Under the pieces are notes generated by a model. The model searched no databases. It worked only from the letters and a program-made list of their open reading frames with translations, and was not told where the DNA came from. Below, in pieces: positions 51,861 to 60,015 of a stretch of 64,000 bases of DNA. The position numbers were made by a program, and so were the translations under genes. This stretch comes from Anaerolineae bacterium (GTDB lineage: Bacteria > Chloroflexota > Anaerolineae > Promineifilales > Promineifilaceae): contig JAUIAP010000004.1 in assembly GCA_030425205.1 (NCBI GenBank), forward strand, positions 186,001-250,000, in the 5' to 3' direction. The number at the start of each line of letters is the position of its first letter. Positions within the stretch are counted from its first letter, which is position 1.

Positions 51861-53141
51861 ATGCAAGAACAAGCTGATCTACTTCTCTATAACATCACAC
51901 AGTTGGCAACATGTGCGGCGGCCGATGGGGTTAAGCGCGGTACGCAGCATGCAGATGTGGGATTGATATATGATGCAGCGGTTGCAATTAGGAATGGGAT
52001 CATTGTTGGGGTCGGAAAATCGGCCGAAATCACCCAATCCTATCGCGCCACCCAGACCATCGACTGCACCCAACACGCCGTCATTCCCGGCTTTGTCGAT
52101 TGCCACACACACACCGTCTTTGGCGGCGACCGCGTACATGAATTTGAAATGCGTATCGCTGGCGCGACCTACATGGAAATCATGGCGGCAGGCGGTGGCA
52201 TTGTCAGCACGATGCACCATACGCGCACGGCCGATGAACAAGCATTGTTCGCCAGCGCAAAAGCTCGCCTAGACGAGATGCTTGCGTTTGGCAGCACCAC
52301 CGTTGAAATCAAAACGGGGTATGGACTCGACACGGCGACCGAACTAAAAATCTTGCGCGTCATCGAACGCTTGGCGCAGGAACATCCCTGCACCATCGTC
52401 CCAACCTTCTTGGGCGCACACACCGTTCCACCCGAGTTCAAGGCGAATCCCGCTGACTATGTTACATTGGTCATCGAGGAGATGTTGCCGCAAGTTGCCG
52501 ATTGGTACGCTGGCTCCTATTTCGCTGAACAGGGGATACCGATCTTTTGCGACGTGTTTTGTGAAGATCATGCCTTTACGCCCGAGCAAAGCTGGCACGT
52601 TTTGGCGGCTGGTCAGGCGCATGGGCTGCAACCGAAGATTCATGTCGATCAGTTCAATGCGATGTATGGGGTCGAGATGGCGATTGAGATTGGTTGTGTT
52701 TCGGCCGATCATCTCGATGTCACAAGAGAGCCTGCCATTCGTAAACTTGCCCAGTCAGACACTATCTGCGTCCCCCTCCCCGCCGTCAACTTTAATTTAG
52801 GTCATGCAGAATTTGCCGACGCGCGTACCATGATTGACGCAGGATGTGCCGTCGCGCTTGCGACCGATCTCAATCCCGGCTCGGCTCCCTGTTATGGAAT
52901 GCCGCTCGTCATGGCAACCGCCTGTCGCTATCAACGTCTGCTCCCCAGTGAAGTCCTCACAACGAGCACCATTAACGCGGCCTACGCCGTCGGACTAGGC
53001 GATCGTGTCGGCTCCATCGAAATAGGGAAGCAGGCTGACTTGCTAATCCTCAAACAAGCCGATTATCGGCACGCCAGTTACTTCTTCGGTGGCAATCCCA
53101 TCATGCAGATCATTCAACACGGCAAGCTGATTACGGCGTAA
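51861..53141 (+). CDS. hutI: Imidazolonepropionase
   Basis: I start at ATG 51861 (MQEQADLLLYNITQLAT); earlier in-frame starts add a tail without homology. The 426-residue amidohydrolase has HAVIPGFVDCHTHTVFGGDR (zinc-binding HxH) and GATYMEIMAAGGGIVSTMHHTR. EIKTGYGLDTATELKILRV, HVDQFNAMYGVEMAIEIG and LATDLNPGSAPCYGMPLVM complete the metal and substrate site. It opens imidazolonepropionate to formiminoglutamate in histidine degradation. No other hut gene is nearby, although the his operon lies 9 kb away. Confidence 0.93.
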   Translation: MQEQADLLLYNITQLATCAAADGVKRGTQHADVGLIYDAAVAIRNGIIVGVGKSAEITQSYRATQTIDCTQHAVIPGFVDCHTHTVFGGDRVHEFEMRIAGATYMEIMAAGGGIVSTMHHTRTADEQALFASAKARLDEMLAFGSTTVEIKTGYGLDTATELKILRVIERLAQEHPCTIVPTFLGAHTVPPEFKANPADYVTLVIEEMLPQVADWYAGSYFAEQGIPIFCDVFCEDHAFTPEQSWHVLAAGQAHGLQPKIHVDQFNAMYGVEMAIEIGCVSADHLDVTREPAIRKLAQSDTICVPLPAVNFNLGHAEFADARTMIDAGCAVALATDLNPGSAPCYGMPLVMATACRYQRLLPSEVLTTSTINAAYAVGLGDRVGSIEIGKQADLLILKQADYRHASYFFGGNPIMQIIQHGKLITA

Positions 53142-53255
53142 ACGACACCGTTTTCACAACGTTTTACTGACGCAGCGCATCATAGAGTTGGGATGTAGCG
53201 CAGTGCGCGTTAAAATAACCGTTCGACTCCGAAATATTACAATCGTGCTCATAAA

Positions 53256-53369
53256 CAGGTGTACTTTTAGGAGTGTTGGCGTGTTATGGTCTTAGCCATG
53301 AGATTATTACCGCATTATTTCGTTGAATCACAAAGACACGCCTATAAAAACTCTTAAAATCTACACCTG
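53256..53369. repeat. Imperfect inverted-repeat element
   Basis: The left arm starts CAGGTGTACTTTTAGGAGT and continues to GGCGTGT. The right arm is its imperfect complement (ACACGCC to ACTCTTAAAATCTACACCTG). The arms are about 30 bp with small gaps, around a 50-bp centre. This could be a decayed MITE; no target duplication was found. Confidence 0.55.
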
Positions 53370-53386
53370 CCAAAAGCACGGTTCTT

Positions 53387-53499
53387 ATACCAATTCTGAG
53401 AACAAGTATCAGATATTCGACCTACAAAAACCAAGTTTCTGACAGAAACTCGGTTTTCAGGGCTTATGATTCACATCACTTGTCATCACGATTGGTATT
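53387..53499. repeat. Dispersed hairpin repeat (AAACCGAGTTTCTG family), copy 2
   Basis: A 113-bp element with short inverted ends (ATACCAAT and ATTGGTAT). A central hairpin, AACCAAGTTTCTG against CAGAAACTCGGTT, lies at 53429-53455. It matches 44267-44355 along most of that copy. Its right end contains the -35 hexamer of the rmlB promoter. Confidence 0.75.
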
Positions 53500-53507
53500 A
53501 TTACAAT
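53480..53507 (+). promoter_or_regulatory. rmlB promoter, built partly from repeat DNA
   Basis: TTGTCA (53480-53485), 16 bp, TACAAT (53502-53507). The -35 box lies inside the repeat element. The ATG (53515) is 7 bases after the -10 box, so the mRNA should be leaderless; no ribosome site is present. Confidence 0.6.
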
Positions 53508-53514
53508 CAACATT

Positions 53515-54546
53515 ATGAAAAATATTCTCGTCACGGGCGGCGCGGGCTTCATCGGCGCAAACTTCGTCCTCTACATGCTTGAAAAACATCCCGATCTCAA
53601 CATTGTCGTCTATGACAAGTTGACGTATGCGGGCAATCTCGACAACCTTCTCAGCGTTTCCGACAATCCAAACTATACGTTTGTGAAAGGTGATATTTGC
53701 GATGCCAATGCCGTCAACGCAGCGATTGAAGGCTATAACATCGACACACTTGTGAATTTTGCGGCCGAAACACACGTCGATCGCTCTATCCTCAATCCTG
53801 ATGCGTTTCTGGACACCAACATTCGCGGAACGTATACGCTGCTCGAAGCGGCACGGCAACACGGCCTAGAACGCTACCACCAAATCTCGACAGATGAGGT
53901 CTATGGGGACGTGGAAGATGGCTATTCGTCGGTTGAAGGTGATAATTTAGTTCCGCGCAGCCCCTATGCGGCGAGTAAGGCATCGGCCGATCTTATGGTC
54001 AACGCCTACTATGTGACCTACAACCTCCCCATCACCATCTCGCGTGGCGGCAACAACATTGGTCCCTACCAATATCCTGAAAAAGTGATTCCGCTTTTCA
54101 CAACCAATGCGATGGACGGTCTACCGCTGCCCGTTTATGGGGATGGACTTCAAAAACGCGAGTATCAATTTGTGATCGACCATGTTAAAGGGATCGAAGC
54201 TGTCCTGTTGCGCGGTGAAATCGGGGAAACCTACAACATCGGTGTGAGCGGCGACGAAGAGCTAACCAACATGCGGATGGTGGAGCTGCTGCTTGACGAA
54301 CTCGGCGCATCGCGTGACCTCATTCGTCATGTCGAAGATCGTCCCGGCCATGACCGTCGCTACTCAATGGATGTCTCAAAATTGCGCAGTATCGGCTGGG
54401 AACCTGACCACACAAACGAGGAGGCAATCCGCAAAACGGTGCGTTGGTATGCGGATAATCAGTGGTGGTGGCGCAAAGTCAAGGATAAAGCCGACTACAA
54501 AGATTACTATAAAGCCCAGTATGGCAAACGTCTGGCGACCGCCTAA
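53515..54546 (+). CDS. rmlB: dTDP-glucose 4,6-dehydratase
   Basis: The 343-residue short-chain dehydrogenase-type protein starts ILVTGGAGFIGANFVLYMLE (NAD-binding). It has ETHVDRSILNPDAFLDTNIRGTYTLLEAA, the catalytic STDEVYGDVEDGYSS (Thr-Asp-Glu) and the YxxxK in SPYAASKASADLMV. HDRRYSMDVSKLRSIGWEPD marks RmlB rather than UDP-glucose epimerase. It makes dTDP-4-keto-6-deoxyglucose for dTDP-rhamnose. No rmlA, C or D is in the window. Two strong hairpins follow the stop. Confidence 0.94.
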   Translation: MKNILVTGGAGFIGANFVLYMLEKHPDLNIVVYDKLTYAGNLDNLLSVSDNPNYTFVKGDICDANAVNAAIEGYNIDTLVNFAAETHVDRSILNPDAFLDTNIRGTYTLLEAARQHGLERYHQISTDEVYGDVEDGYSSVEGDNLVPRSPYAASKASADLMVNAYYVTYNLPITISRGGNNIGPYQYPEKVIPLFTTNAMDGLPLPVYGDGLQKREYQFVIDHVKGIEAVLLRGEIGETYNIGVSGDEELTNMRMVELLLDELGASRDLIRHVEDRPGHDRRYSMDVSKLRSIGWEPDHTNEEAIRKTVRWYADNQWWWRKVKDKADYKDYYKAQYGKRLATA

Positions 54547-54563
54547 TTGAGCGATTCTAGACA

Positions 54564-54640
54564 AAAAAAGTCCGCACCTGCGGCGCGGACAAATTTTTTA
54601 GCGTATCCCAGTTGCGTTTGCAGCTGGGATACGCTTTTTT
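54564..54640. terminator. Two successive terminators between rmlB and aroA(Q)
   Basis: First, AAAAAA GTCCGC ... GCGGAC AAATTTTTT (54564-54599) works in both directions. Second, AGCGTATCCCAGTTGC, GTTT, GCAGCTGGGATACGCT, TTTTT (54600-54640) is a 16-bp stem with T-run pointing along the + strand. They end rmlB, and the first may also end the convergent gene at 54662. Confidence 0.85.
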
Positions 54641-54661
54641 GATACTGTAAGTTGGATCTAT

Positions 54662-55762
54662 TTAGAAGCCGTAGACTTCGTGACGGAGCGGGGTTAGCTT
54701 CTTATCGTAGCCAACCTGTTCCAGATATTCATCAAACATATCAAAGTCCATCTGTTGTTTTTGATCTGAGAGCGCAACGGCGGGGTTGGGATGTACCTCG
54801 ACCATAATGCCGTCTGCGCCAGCAGCAAGGCCAGCCTTCGTTAAGGGCACAAGCAGATCGCGTCGGCCGCCTGAATGGGTGGCATCAACAAAAACGGGGA
54901 GATGTGTCTCTAACTTTGCGAGGGCGACTGCGCTGATGTCTAGCGTGTTGCGCGTGTAGTTTTCGTATGTGCGGATGCCGCGTTCGCAAAGAATTACGTT
55001 GGGATTGCCGCCACTGAGGATATATTCGGCCGATAATATCCACTCCTCAATCGTCCCTGCGATGCCTCGTTTGAGCAGAACTGGGCGATCTGTCATGCCA
55101 ACCTCTTTCAACAGCGTGAAGTTTTGGCTATTACGCGCCCCAATCTGCAAGACATCGACATATTCAAGACACAGTTCAACATCACGTGCATCCATCACCT
55201 CTGCAACAAAGTAGAGGTTGTGCTCATCACACGCTGCCCGCGCCCACTTGAGCGCCTCTTCGCCAACACCTTGAAAGCTGTAGGGACTCGTGCGCGGCTT
55301 GAATGCGCCGCCGCGAATCAGCCGCACACCGCGACTGGCAACGAGCGCGGCTGTTACATCCATCTGCTCAGGCGACTCAATCGCGCATGGTCCCGCAATC
55401 AATACGGGTGAATGACCCGATCCGATCGGCACATCACCCACCATCACAGTGGTATCTTCACGTCCGATACGACTGGTGAGAAGCTTTGGCTTCTCAGCGT
55501 TGATGCTCGATTCCATACTCGCCTGAAAGATCGACTTGAATAGACTCTTGACAGTGGCATCGTCAAATGGACCGTCATTGGCAGTGGTTAATGCTTGCAG
55601 CATTTCCAACTCGCGCTTGGGATCATATTGAGAACTGCCTAAACTGGTTTGTAATCGGCCGATTTCACGCGCCAATCCCGCCCGTTTGTTGAGCAGTTTG
55701 AGTAGATCGTGATTGATTACATCTATCTGCTCACGCAAAGCCTGAATTTTCTTCTGTGGCAT
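54662..55762 (-). CDS. aroA(Q): Bifunctional chorismate mutase / DAHP synthase
   Basis: I start at MPQKKIQALREQIDVIN (55762), with AAGGA 8 bases upstream. Residues 1-90 are an AroQ chorismate mutase (LREQIDVINHDLLKLLNKRAGLAREIGRLQ). Residues 105-366 are a type I-beta, KDO8P-synthase-like DAHP synthase: VLIAGPCAIESPEQM, RGGAFKPRTSPYSFQG, VLLKRGIAGTIEEW and VFVDATHSGGRRDLL. It condenses PEP and erythrose 4-phosphate at the head of the shikimate pathway, with the mutase domain giving feedback control by chorismate or prephenate. The architecture is that of Bacillus AroA(Q). Confidence 0.95.
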   Translation of the reverse strand: MPQKKIQALREQIDVINHDLLKLLNKRAGLAREIGRLQTSLGSSQYDPKRELEMLQALTTANDGPFDDATVKSLFKSIFQASMESSINAEKPKLLTSRIGREDTTVMVGDVPIGSGHSPVLIAGPCAIESPEQMDVTAALVASRGVRLIRGGAFKPRTSPYSFQGVGEEALKWARAACDEHNLYFVAEVMDARDVELCLEYVDVLQIGARNSQNFTLLKEVGMTDRPVLLKRGIAGTIEEWILSAEYILSGGNPNVILCERGIRTYENYTRNTLDISAVALAKLETHLPVFVDATHSGGRRDLLVPLTKAGLAAGADGIMVEVHPNPAVALSDQKQQMDFDMFDEYLEQVGYDKKLTPLRHEVYGF

Positions 55763-55884
55763 AATTTTGTCCTTTTTCAGTTGTACGGGCGTAAAATGAC
55801 ACTCCACCCGTTTCAGAACAGTATAGTAGCATATTTTTTCCACCCACTCACATGTGCATATTCTCTGATATTTTGTGATGCGCG

Positions 55885-56325
55885 TTAGCGCAATGCGTTG
55901 ATGACGGCACGATGTTCGATATTGCCAGCCTTTGCCGTCTTGAGCGCAGCGACAAATTCCTGTGGCAACAGATAGTTGTGGGCGGTGACATAGTGATAGA
56001 CGAGGTCGGGAGCCGCGTAAATCTCTTCCTCACCGACAACGCGAATTTCGGCCGAACCCAACACCACTTCTGCGCCGCCTATCTCAGCGACGACGCGCTC
56101 ATTACACAATGGGCAGCGACGTGGCTGGGGGATCTCACAGACGACCCAACGTGGATCGCAAAAGGTCAGCAGCTTTGCCAACGTTTTGCCCGTCGTCACG
56201 CCCGTCTCAAAGCGTTGCCCACGCTGCAAAAATGCAACAGCGAGCGGATTCATGCCGAAACGCTCTTTGTCGTAACATCCTTCATATTGATCTAAATCTT
56301 CAATGTATCGTTTATTTTTTGCCAT
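55885..56325 (-). CDS. Small zinc-binding-like protein, unrecognised
   Basis: The 146-residue protein has CDPRWVVCEIPQPRRCPLCNERV with a CxxC and further Cys, and a conserved-looking end, DLVYHYVTAHNYLLPQEFVAALK, with two His. One zinc site from CxxC plus His is possible. Its size and the ending are seen in uncharacterised proteins, but no named family was recognised. Standing alone on the minus strand, 36 bp after the SLC13 gene start region, it may follow that transporter's divergent or same-strand transcription. Confidence 0.7.
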   Translation of the reverse strand: MAKNKRYIEDLDQYEGCYDKERFGMNPLAVAFLQRGQRFETGVTTGKTLAKLLTFCDPRWVVCEIPQPRRCPLCNERVVAEIGGAEVVLGSAEIRVVGEEEIYAAPDLVYHYVTAHNYLLPQEFVAALKTAKAGNIEHRAVINALR

Positions 56326-56361
56326 AATTTTGGGGCGTGATCAAGCGAGGCGCACACGCTG

Positions 56362-58146
56362 CTAAAATGGCCAGACGAGTGGCACAACCAAGACCACGAC
56401 GACTAGCAATATCAAATTCAACCAAACACCTACTTTCACAAAATCGAAAAAGCGATAGTTGCCCGGCCCGTAGATGATGATGTTTGCCTGATGCCCAATC
56501 GGCAACAGAAAGGCACTCGATGCGGCAATCACCGTTGTCATCACAAAAGGTTGCGGGTTGACAGAGAGGGAGACAGCCGCACTAATTGCGATGGGGATGA
56601 GCAATACCGCTGCTGCCGCGTTCGAAATAACGCTTGTCAACAAGGTTGTCAGGACGAACATCGCCGTCATTGTAACGAGTGCCGAAGAACCGCCCGACAT
56701 CCCAATAATGCCATCGGCAACCAACCGTGCCGTCCCCGTTGTCTGCATCGCCATCCCAAGAGGCAACATGCCCGCGATCAGGAAGACCGATTTCCAGTCG
56801 ATGCTTTGGTAGGCGTCCTCCATCGTCAACGCACCGACCAAAACCATCCCGATTCCACCCGCCAGCATGACGGTCGCCACATGCTCACGCGGCAATAGAA
56901 CGATGCCCAGCACCGTAATGAATAGCACAATAACTGCATGGGGAGCGCGTTCAGGCTGGCGATCACGGCGTGCTGGCTTGGGGTCAAGAATGATGAAATG
57001 GGGGTTTGGTTTCAATGCATCGATGCGACTCTTCGATGCCTGCACCAGCAGCACATCCCCCAAACGCAACGGGACATCAACGATCCGCGAAACGATCTGC
57101 TCACCTTCATGTCGAATGGCCAAAACGGTAATCCGATAGCGTGACCGAAATCCGATTTCGCGCAACGTCTTGCCGAGATAGAGCGAATGGGGAGAGAGCG
57201 CAATTTCAACAATTTTGCCCTCGCCTTCTAACTCTTTGTCCAACTCATTTTGCTGCAAATTCTTGCGCACGCGCAAACGCAACTGCTGGCTGAGTGTCTC
57301 GATGTTCTTTTGATTTCCTTCGAGCAATATGACATCATTGACACGCAGGCGGCGATCGGACTCCTGTTGCAACACCTCATTCTCTCGGCGCACGTAAACG
57401 ATTGCGACATCATTTTCGATTCCGAAACGAATCGCGTTGATCTTTTTCCACACGAGTGATGATTTATCTGTGACGACAACTTCGGTGAGATAAGAGCGCA
57501 CATCGTAGCTTTCGGCAACTTCAGAGCCAGAAGAGCGCGTCGGCAGCAGATGTCGGCCGATTAGCAACATATACAACAGGCCAACCACAAGCACAGCAAT
57601 CCCAGTCGGGGCAAAATCGAAAAAGCCAAACGGCTCGATGCCCGCATCCGCCATCATCTGCGCCGCAATCAGGTTGGGGGGCGTTCCGATTAACGTAAGG
57701 TTGCCCCCCAGCAGAGAGGCAACAGCCAGTGGGATCAACATTTTTGAGGGGGGTATCTTCAACTTACGACAGATGCTCATCACAGCGGGCAACAATATGG
57801 CGACTGCCCCAATGTTGTTCATGAATGCCGACATGACACCCGCCGTCACCATCATCAATGCGAGCAGCCGTGTTGGGCTATCCCCTACCCGCGCCATCAT
57901 CCATAGGCCAATTTGATCTGCAACACCCGTCTTTGTGATGCCACCACTAATGATAAAGACCGCCCAGACGGTCACGACGGCGGGATCGGAAAACCCCGCG
58001 AATGCGGCACGCGGATCAACTAATCCTGTCAAGACGGTGGCGATGAGCACACCCATCGCTACCACGTCCATGCGTGGTTTCTCCCGGATAAACAGAATCA
58101 ACGAGACGGCTAGAATGCCAAGAACAAGCCAATTATCACCAGTCAT
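56362..58146 (-). CDS. SLC13/DASS-family transporter with two RCK_C domains
   Basis: The 594-residue membrane protein has about twelve hydrophobic segments split by a cytoplasmic region. Two RCK_C (TrkA-C) domains (about 205-380) are visible as SLVWKKINAIRFGIENDVAIVYVRRENEVL... and LYLGKTLREIGFRSRYRITVLAIRHEGE. The transport repeats hold MNNIGAVAILLPAVM and GTPPNLIAAQMM in the first half, ISNAAAAVLLIPIAISAA and LPIGHQANIIIYGPGNY in the second. These fit the SNT-type substrate and sodium sites. Likely substrates are sulfate or dicarboxylates. Single-gene unit with a strong terminator-like hairpin (58222-58249) upstream. Confidence 0.92.
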   Translation of the reverse strand: MTGDNWLVLGILAVSLILFIREKPRMDVVAMGVLIATVLTGLVDPRAAFAGFSDPAVVTVWAVFIISGGITKTGVADQIGLWMMARVGDSPTRLLALMMVTAGVMSAFMNNIGAVAILLPAVMSICRKLKIPPSKMLIPLAVASLLGGNLTLIGTPPNLIAAQMMADAGIEPFGFFDFAPTGIAVLVVGLLYMLLIGRHLLPTRSSGSEVAESYDVRSYLTEVVVTDKSSLVWKKINAIRFGIENDVAIVYVRRENEVLQQESDRRLRVNDVILLEGNQKNIETLSQQLRLRVRKNLQQNELDKELEGEGKIVEIALSPHSLYLGKTLREIGFRSRYRITVLAIRHEGEQIVSRIVDVPLRLGDVLLVQASKSRIDALKPNPHFIILDPKPARRDRQPERAPHAVIVLFITVLGIVLLPREHVATVMLAGGIGMVLVGALTMEDAYQSIDWKSVFLIAGMLPLGMAMQTTGTARLVADGIIGMSGGSSALVTMTAMFVLTTLLTSVISNAAAAVLLIPIAISAAVSLSVNPQPFVMTTVIAASSAFLLPIGHQANIIIYGPGNYRFFDFVKVGVWLNLILLVVVVLVVPLVWPF

Positions 58147-58221
58147 TGGGGGAATTGTAACACGAGTGGCGGCGCGGTTTTATCTCTTCGTGTCGGTTAC
58201 AACAGGATAGGCCTTGCAAAT

Positions 58222-58249
58222 AAAAACGTCGGTAACTCGACCGACGTTT
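58222..58249. terminator. Bidirectional terminator-like hairpin
   Basis: AAAACGTCGG, TAACTCGA, CCGACGTTTT: 10-bp perfect stem with A-run before and T-run after. It lies upstream of the SLC13 start (58146) and downstream of the ATP-grasp gene (stop 58538), so it can end the latter's transcript on the minus strand. Confidence 0.75.
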
Positions 58250-58537
58250 TATTGTTTAGGGGACAGTGTCCACATTAATTTCGTGGTTCTCTCGTCAGAT
58301 CCGCGAGTTACCTTGGTTCTCAAAACCAGATGCAAAGGCTAGGTAAACGGCGCATGGCCTCAACAGACGCACAATTTCACGCCGTTTATCTCGCCCTTGA
58401 AGGACCTCTTCGCGCAAAAGGGTGAGACAAACGGTATAAACTGTATGCTAACAATAGAACATGAACCGTTTGCCTAACCCCTACCGCAAATGTCAACAGA
58501 AACTATCGTGTAGCTCGCGTCTGCAACAACCGTCTCA
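58250..58537. other. Gene-free stretch, no confident content
   Basis: Starts with GGGGACAGTGTCCAC, a short palindrome reminiscent of insertion-sequence remnants, but no inverted ends or coding remnant could be matched. Two weak inverted repeats around AAACGGCG/CGCCGTTT (58347-58390) are visible. Confidence 0.4.
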
Positions 58538-59758
58538 TTATTCCGCAATCACCTTAACCGTGTTGGCGATGTCCATGCAGATCGCACGCAGATCGTCGTA
58601 ATCAGGATATTTAATGTGAATCCATGCGTTGGCTTTGAAACCAGCTTCAACGGGTTGTGTTCCCGAGCCAACTGGGGGCAAGTAGGCGTCAAAAATCCAC
58701 TGCCCATATTTTGCTTGGACTTCCTCGACCCCTTGATAGCCAACGATGCGGCCATCTTGAGTGGGTCGCAACGCCAACTGTGCGGCCGAAAATTGGCGGG
58801 AAAGCCGTCCCCATGTGTTTTGATGCACGATTCCGTCCGCCCACTCTTTGAATAGATCGATGTCATTGGCGGCACAGTACAAATCCCACTGGCTAACTCC
58901 CGGCGGACGCGCTCCGATTTCGCTAAATTTCAGCCCTTTTGGACTGGCGAACCATTCCATGTGTGTCGGAGAGGTGTCTAGTCCGAGACGGCTGATGACC
59001 TTGTGACCCATCCCTTTAACTTCATTATAGCCGGGTGCGTCATGACGGTTTGTGACGATGATCATCGGGGAAATCCAACGATGGCGCATCGCCTCTAATA
59101 CGCCGGGATAGTAGTGGCTAATAAAGTCGTGGCGAATGTGTCCATTGACGGTGAGGGTATCGTAAAACCCTTCATGGCCTTCGATGAACTCTTCGACAGC
59201 GACCGTGCCGCCATAACCGATGCGGGTATCGGCAAGCGCGGGGCCGAGTTCACCTTCTGAATCGACGCGCCATGTTTTGGCAGCTCCAGCACCATCGCGT
59301 GGTTTGATGATGATGGGGTAGCCGACTGTTCGGCCGAAATTCACCACTTCCTCAGCCGTACTTGCCCCAATTGAAGCTGCACACGGAATCCCATTTTCGC
59401 GCATAAACTCTTTCATCAACGGTTTGTCGCGGCAGAGCAACGTCTGCTGATAGGTCAAGCCCGGAATGCCTGTCGCTTCTCGCACGCGCGCCGCACAGAT
59501 CATGTGTGCCTCAATCGTCGCCTCAAGCCTGTCAACCCAGCCCCGCGCCTGAATGCGGCGGACGGCATCGTAGACAGCCTGTTCATCCGTGACAGACCAG
59601 ACCTGCTCCCACCCGTCAAGATATTGGGTGATTTCGTGAGGCAGATCGTTGACGTGAGCTTCACCGATTCCGGTGACTTTTGCGCCGACTTGCTTGAGCG
59701 CACGCGCAAATTTGCGCTGAACTTGTGGAAAATGAGGTGCTAAATGAATTACGTGCAT
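58538..59758 (-). CDS. ATP-grasp domain enzyme, substrate unknown
   Basis: The 406-residue protein (start MHVIHLAPHFPQVQRKF at 59758; a GTG five codons upstream is possible) has the carbamoyl-phosphate-synthase/biotin-carboxylase-like ATP-grasp layout. It shows LCRDKPLMKEFMRENGIPCAASI and YPIIIKPRDGAGAAKTWRVD, with the ATP-binding Lys and Gly loop. TVAVEEFIEGHEGFYDTLTVNG and SEIGARPPGVSQWDLY supply the Mg-binding Glu and Asn/Gly region. Such enzymes ligate a carboxylate to an amine or thiol. No neighbouring gene suggests the substrate. Confidence 0.85.
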   Translation of the reverse strand: MHVIHLAPHFPQVQRKFARALKQVGAKVTGIGEAHVNDLPHEITQYLDGWEQVWSVTDEQAVYDAVRRIQARGWVDRLEATIEAHMICAARVREATGIPGLTYQQTLLCRDKPLMKEFMRENGIPCAASIGASTAEEVVNFGRTVGYPIIIKPRDGAGAAKTWRVDSEGELGPALADTRIGYGGTVAVEEFIEGHEGFYDTLTVNGHIRHDFISHYYPGVLEAMRHRWISPMIIVTNRHDAPGYNEVKGMGHKVISRLGLDTSPTHMEWFASPKGLKFSEIGARPPGVSQWDLYCAANDIDLFKEWADGIVHQNTWGRLSRQFSAAQLALRPTQDGRIVGYQGVEEVQAKYGQWIFDAYLPPVGSGTQPVEAGFKANAWIHIKYPDYDDLRAICMDIANTVKVIAE

Positions 59759-60015
59759 TGTCAGTGGTGTCACGATTCACAATCTATGCCAAACAGTGGG
59801 TCAAGCCTGCTTGCAAATCGCGGCGACAGTATAGGTTTGATTTTCGCCATTTTAACTCTGTGTAATGTAAATGACGACCAGATTGTACAAATCGGAACAG
59901 CTTCTATACAAGCGTAGGGGAAACGACACAAAAACAGTCGTGGGACGTGCAGAAAGTTCGGCCGATATCCTCTACCCTAAGATGACTGAATAAACCAAGC
60001 AACTGGAGTAACCAC

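Larger units (their letters stand above)
53142..53514. other. Gene-free stretch with two inverted-repeat elements and the rmlB promoter
   Basis: No reading frame of note. The first 110 bp show nothing recognisable. An imperfect long inverted repeat (53256-53369) and a dispersed hairpin repeat (53387-53499) fill the rest, ending in the promoter of rmlB. Confidence 0.7.

Noticed and set aside
55763..55884. A second attenuator before the chorismate mutase/DAHP synthase gene
   Set aside because: The upstream frame contains only scattered Tyr codons, no stop before the gene and no terminator with U-run; it is an in-frame extension.
58250..58300. Insertion-sequence end at GGGGACAGTGTCCAC
   Set aside because: No matching second end, target duplication or coding remnant could be found.
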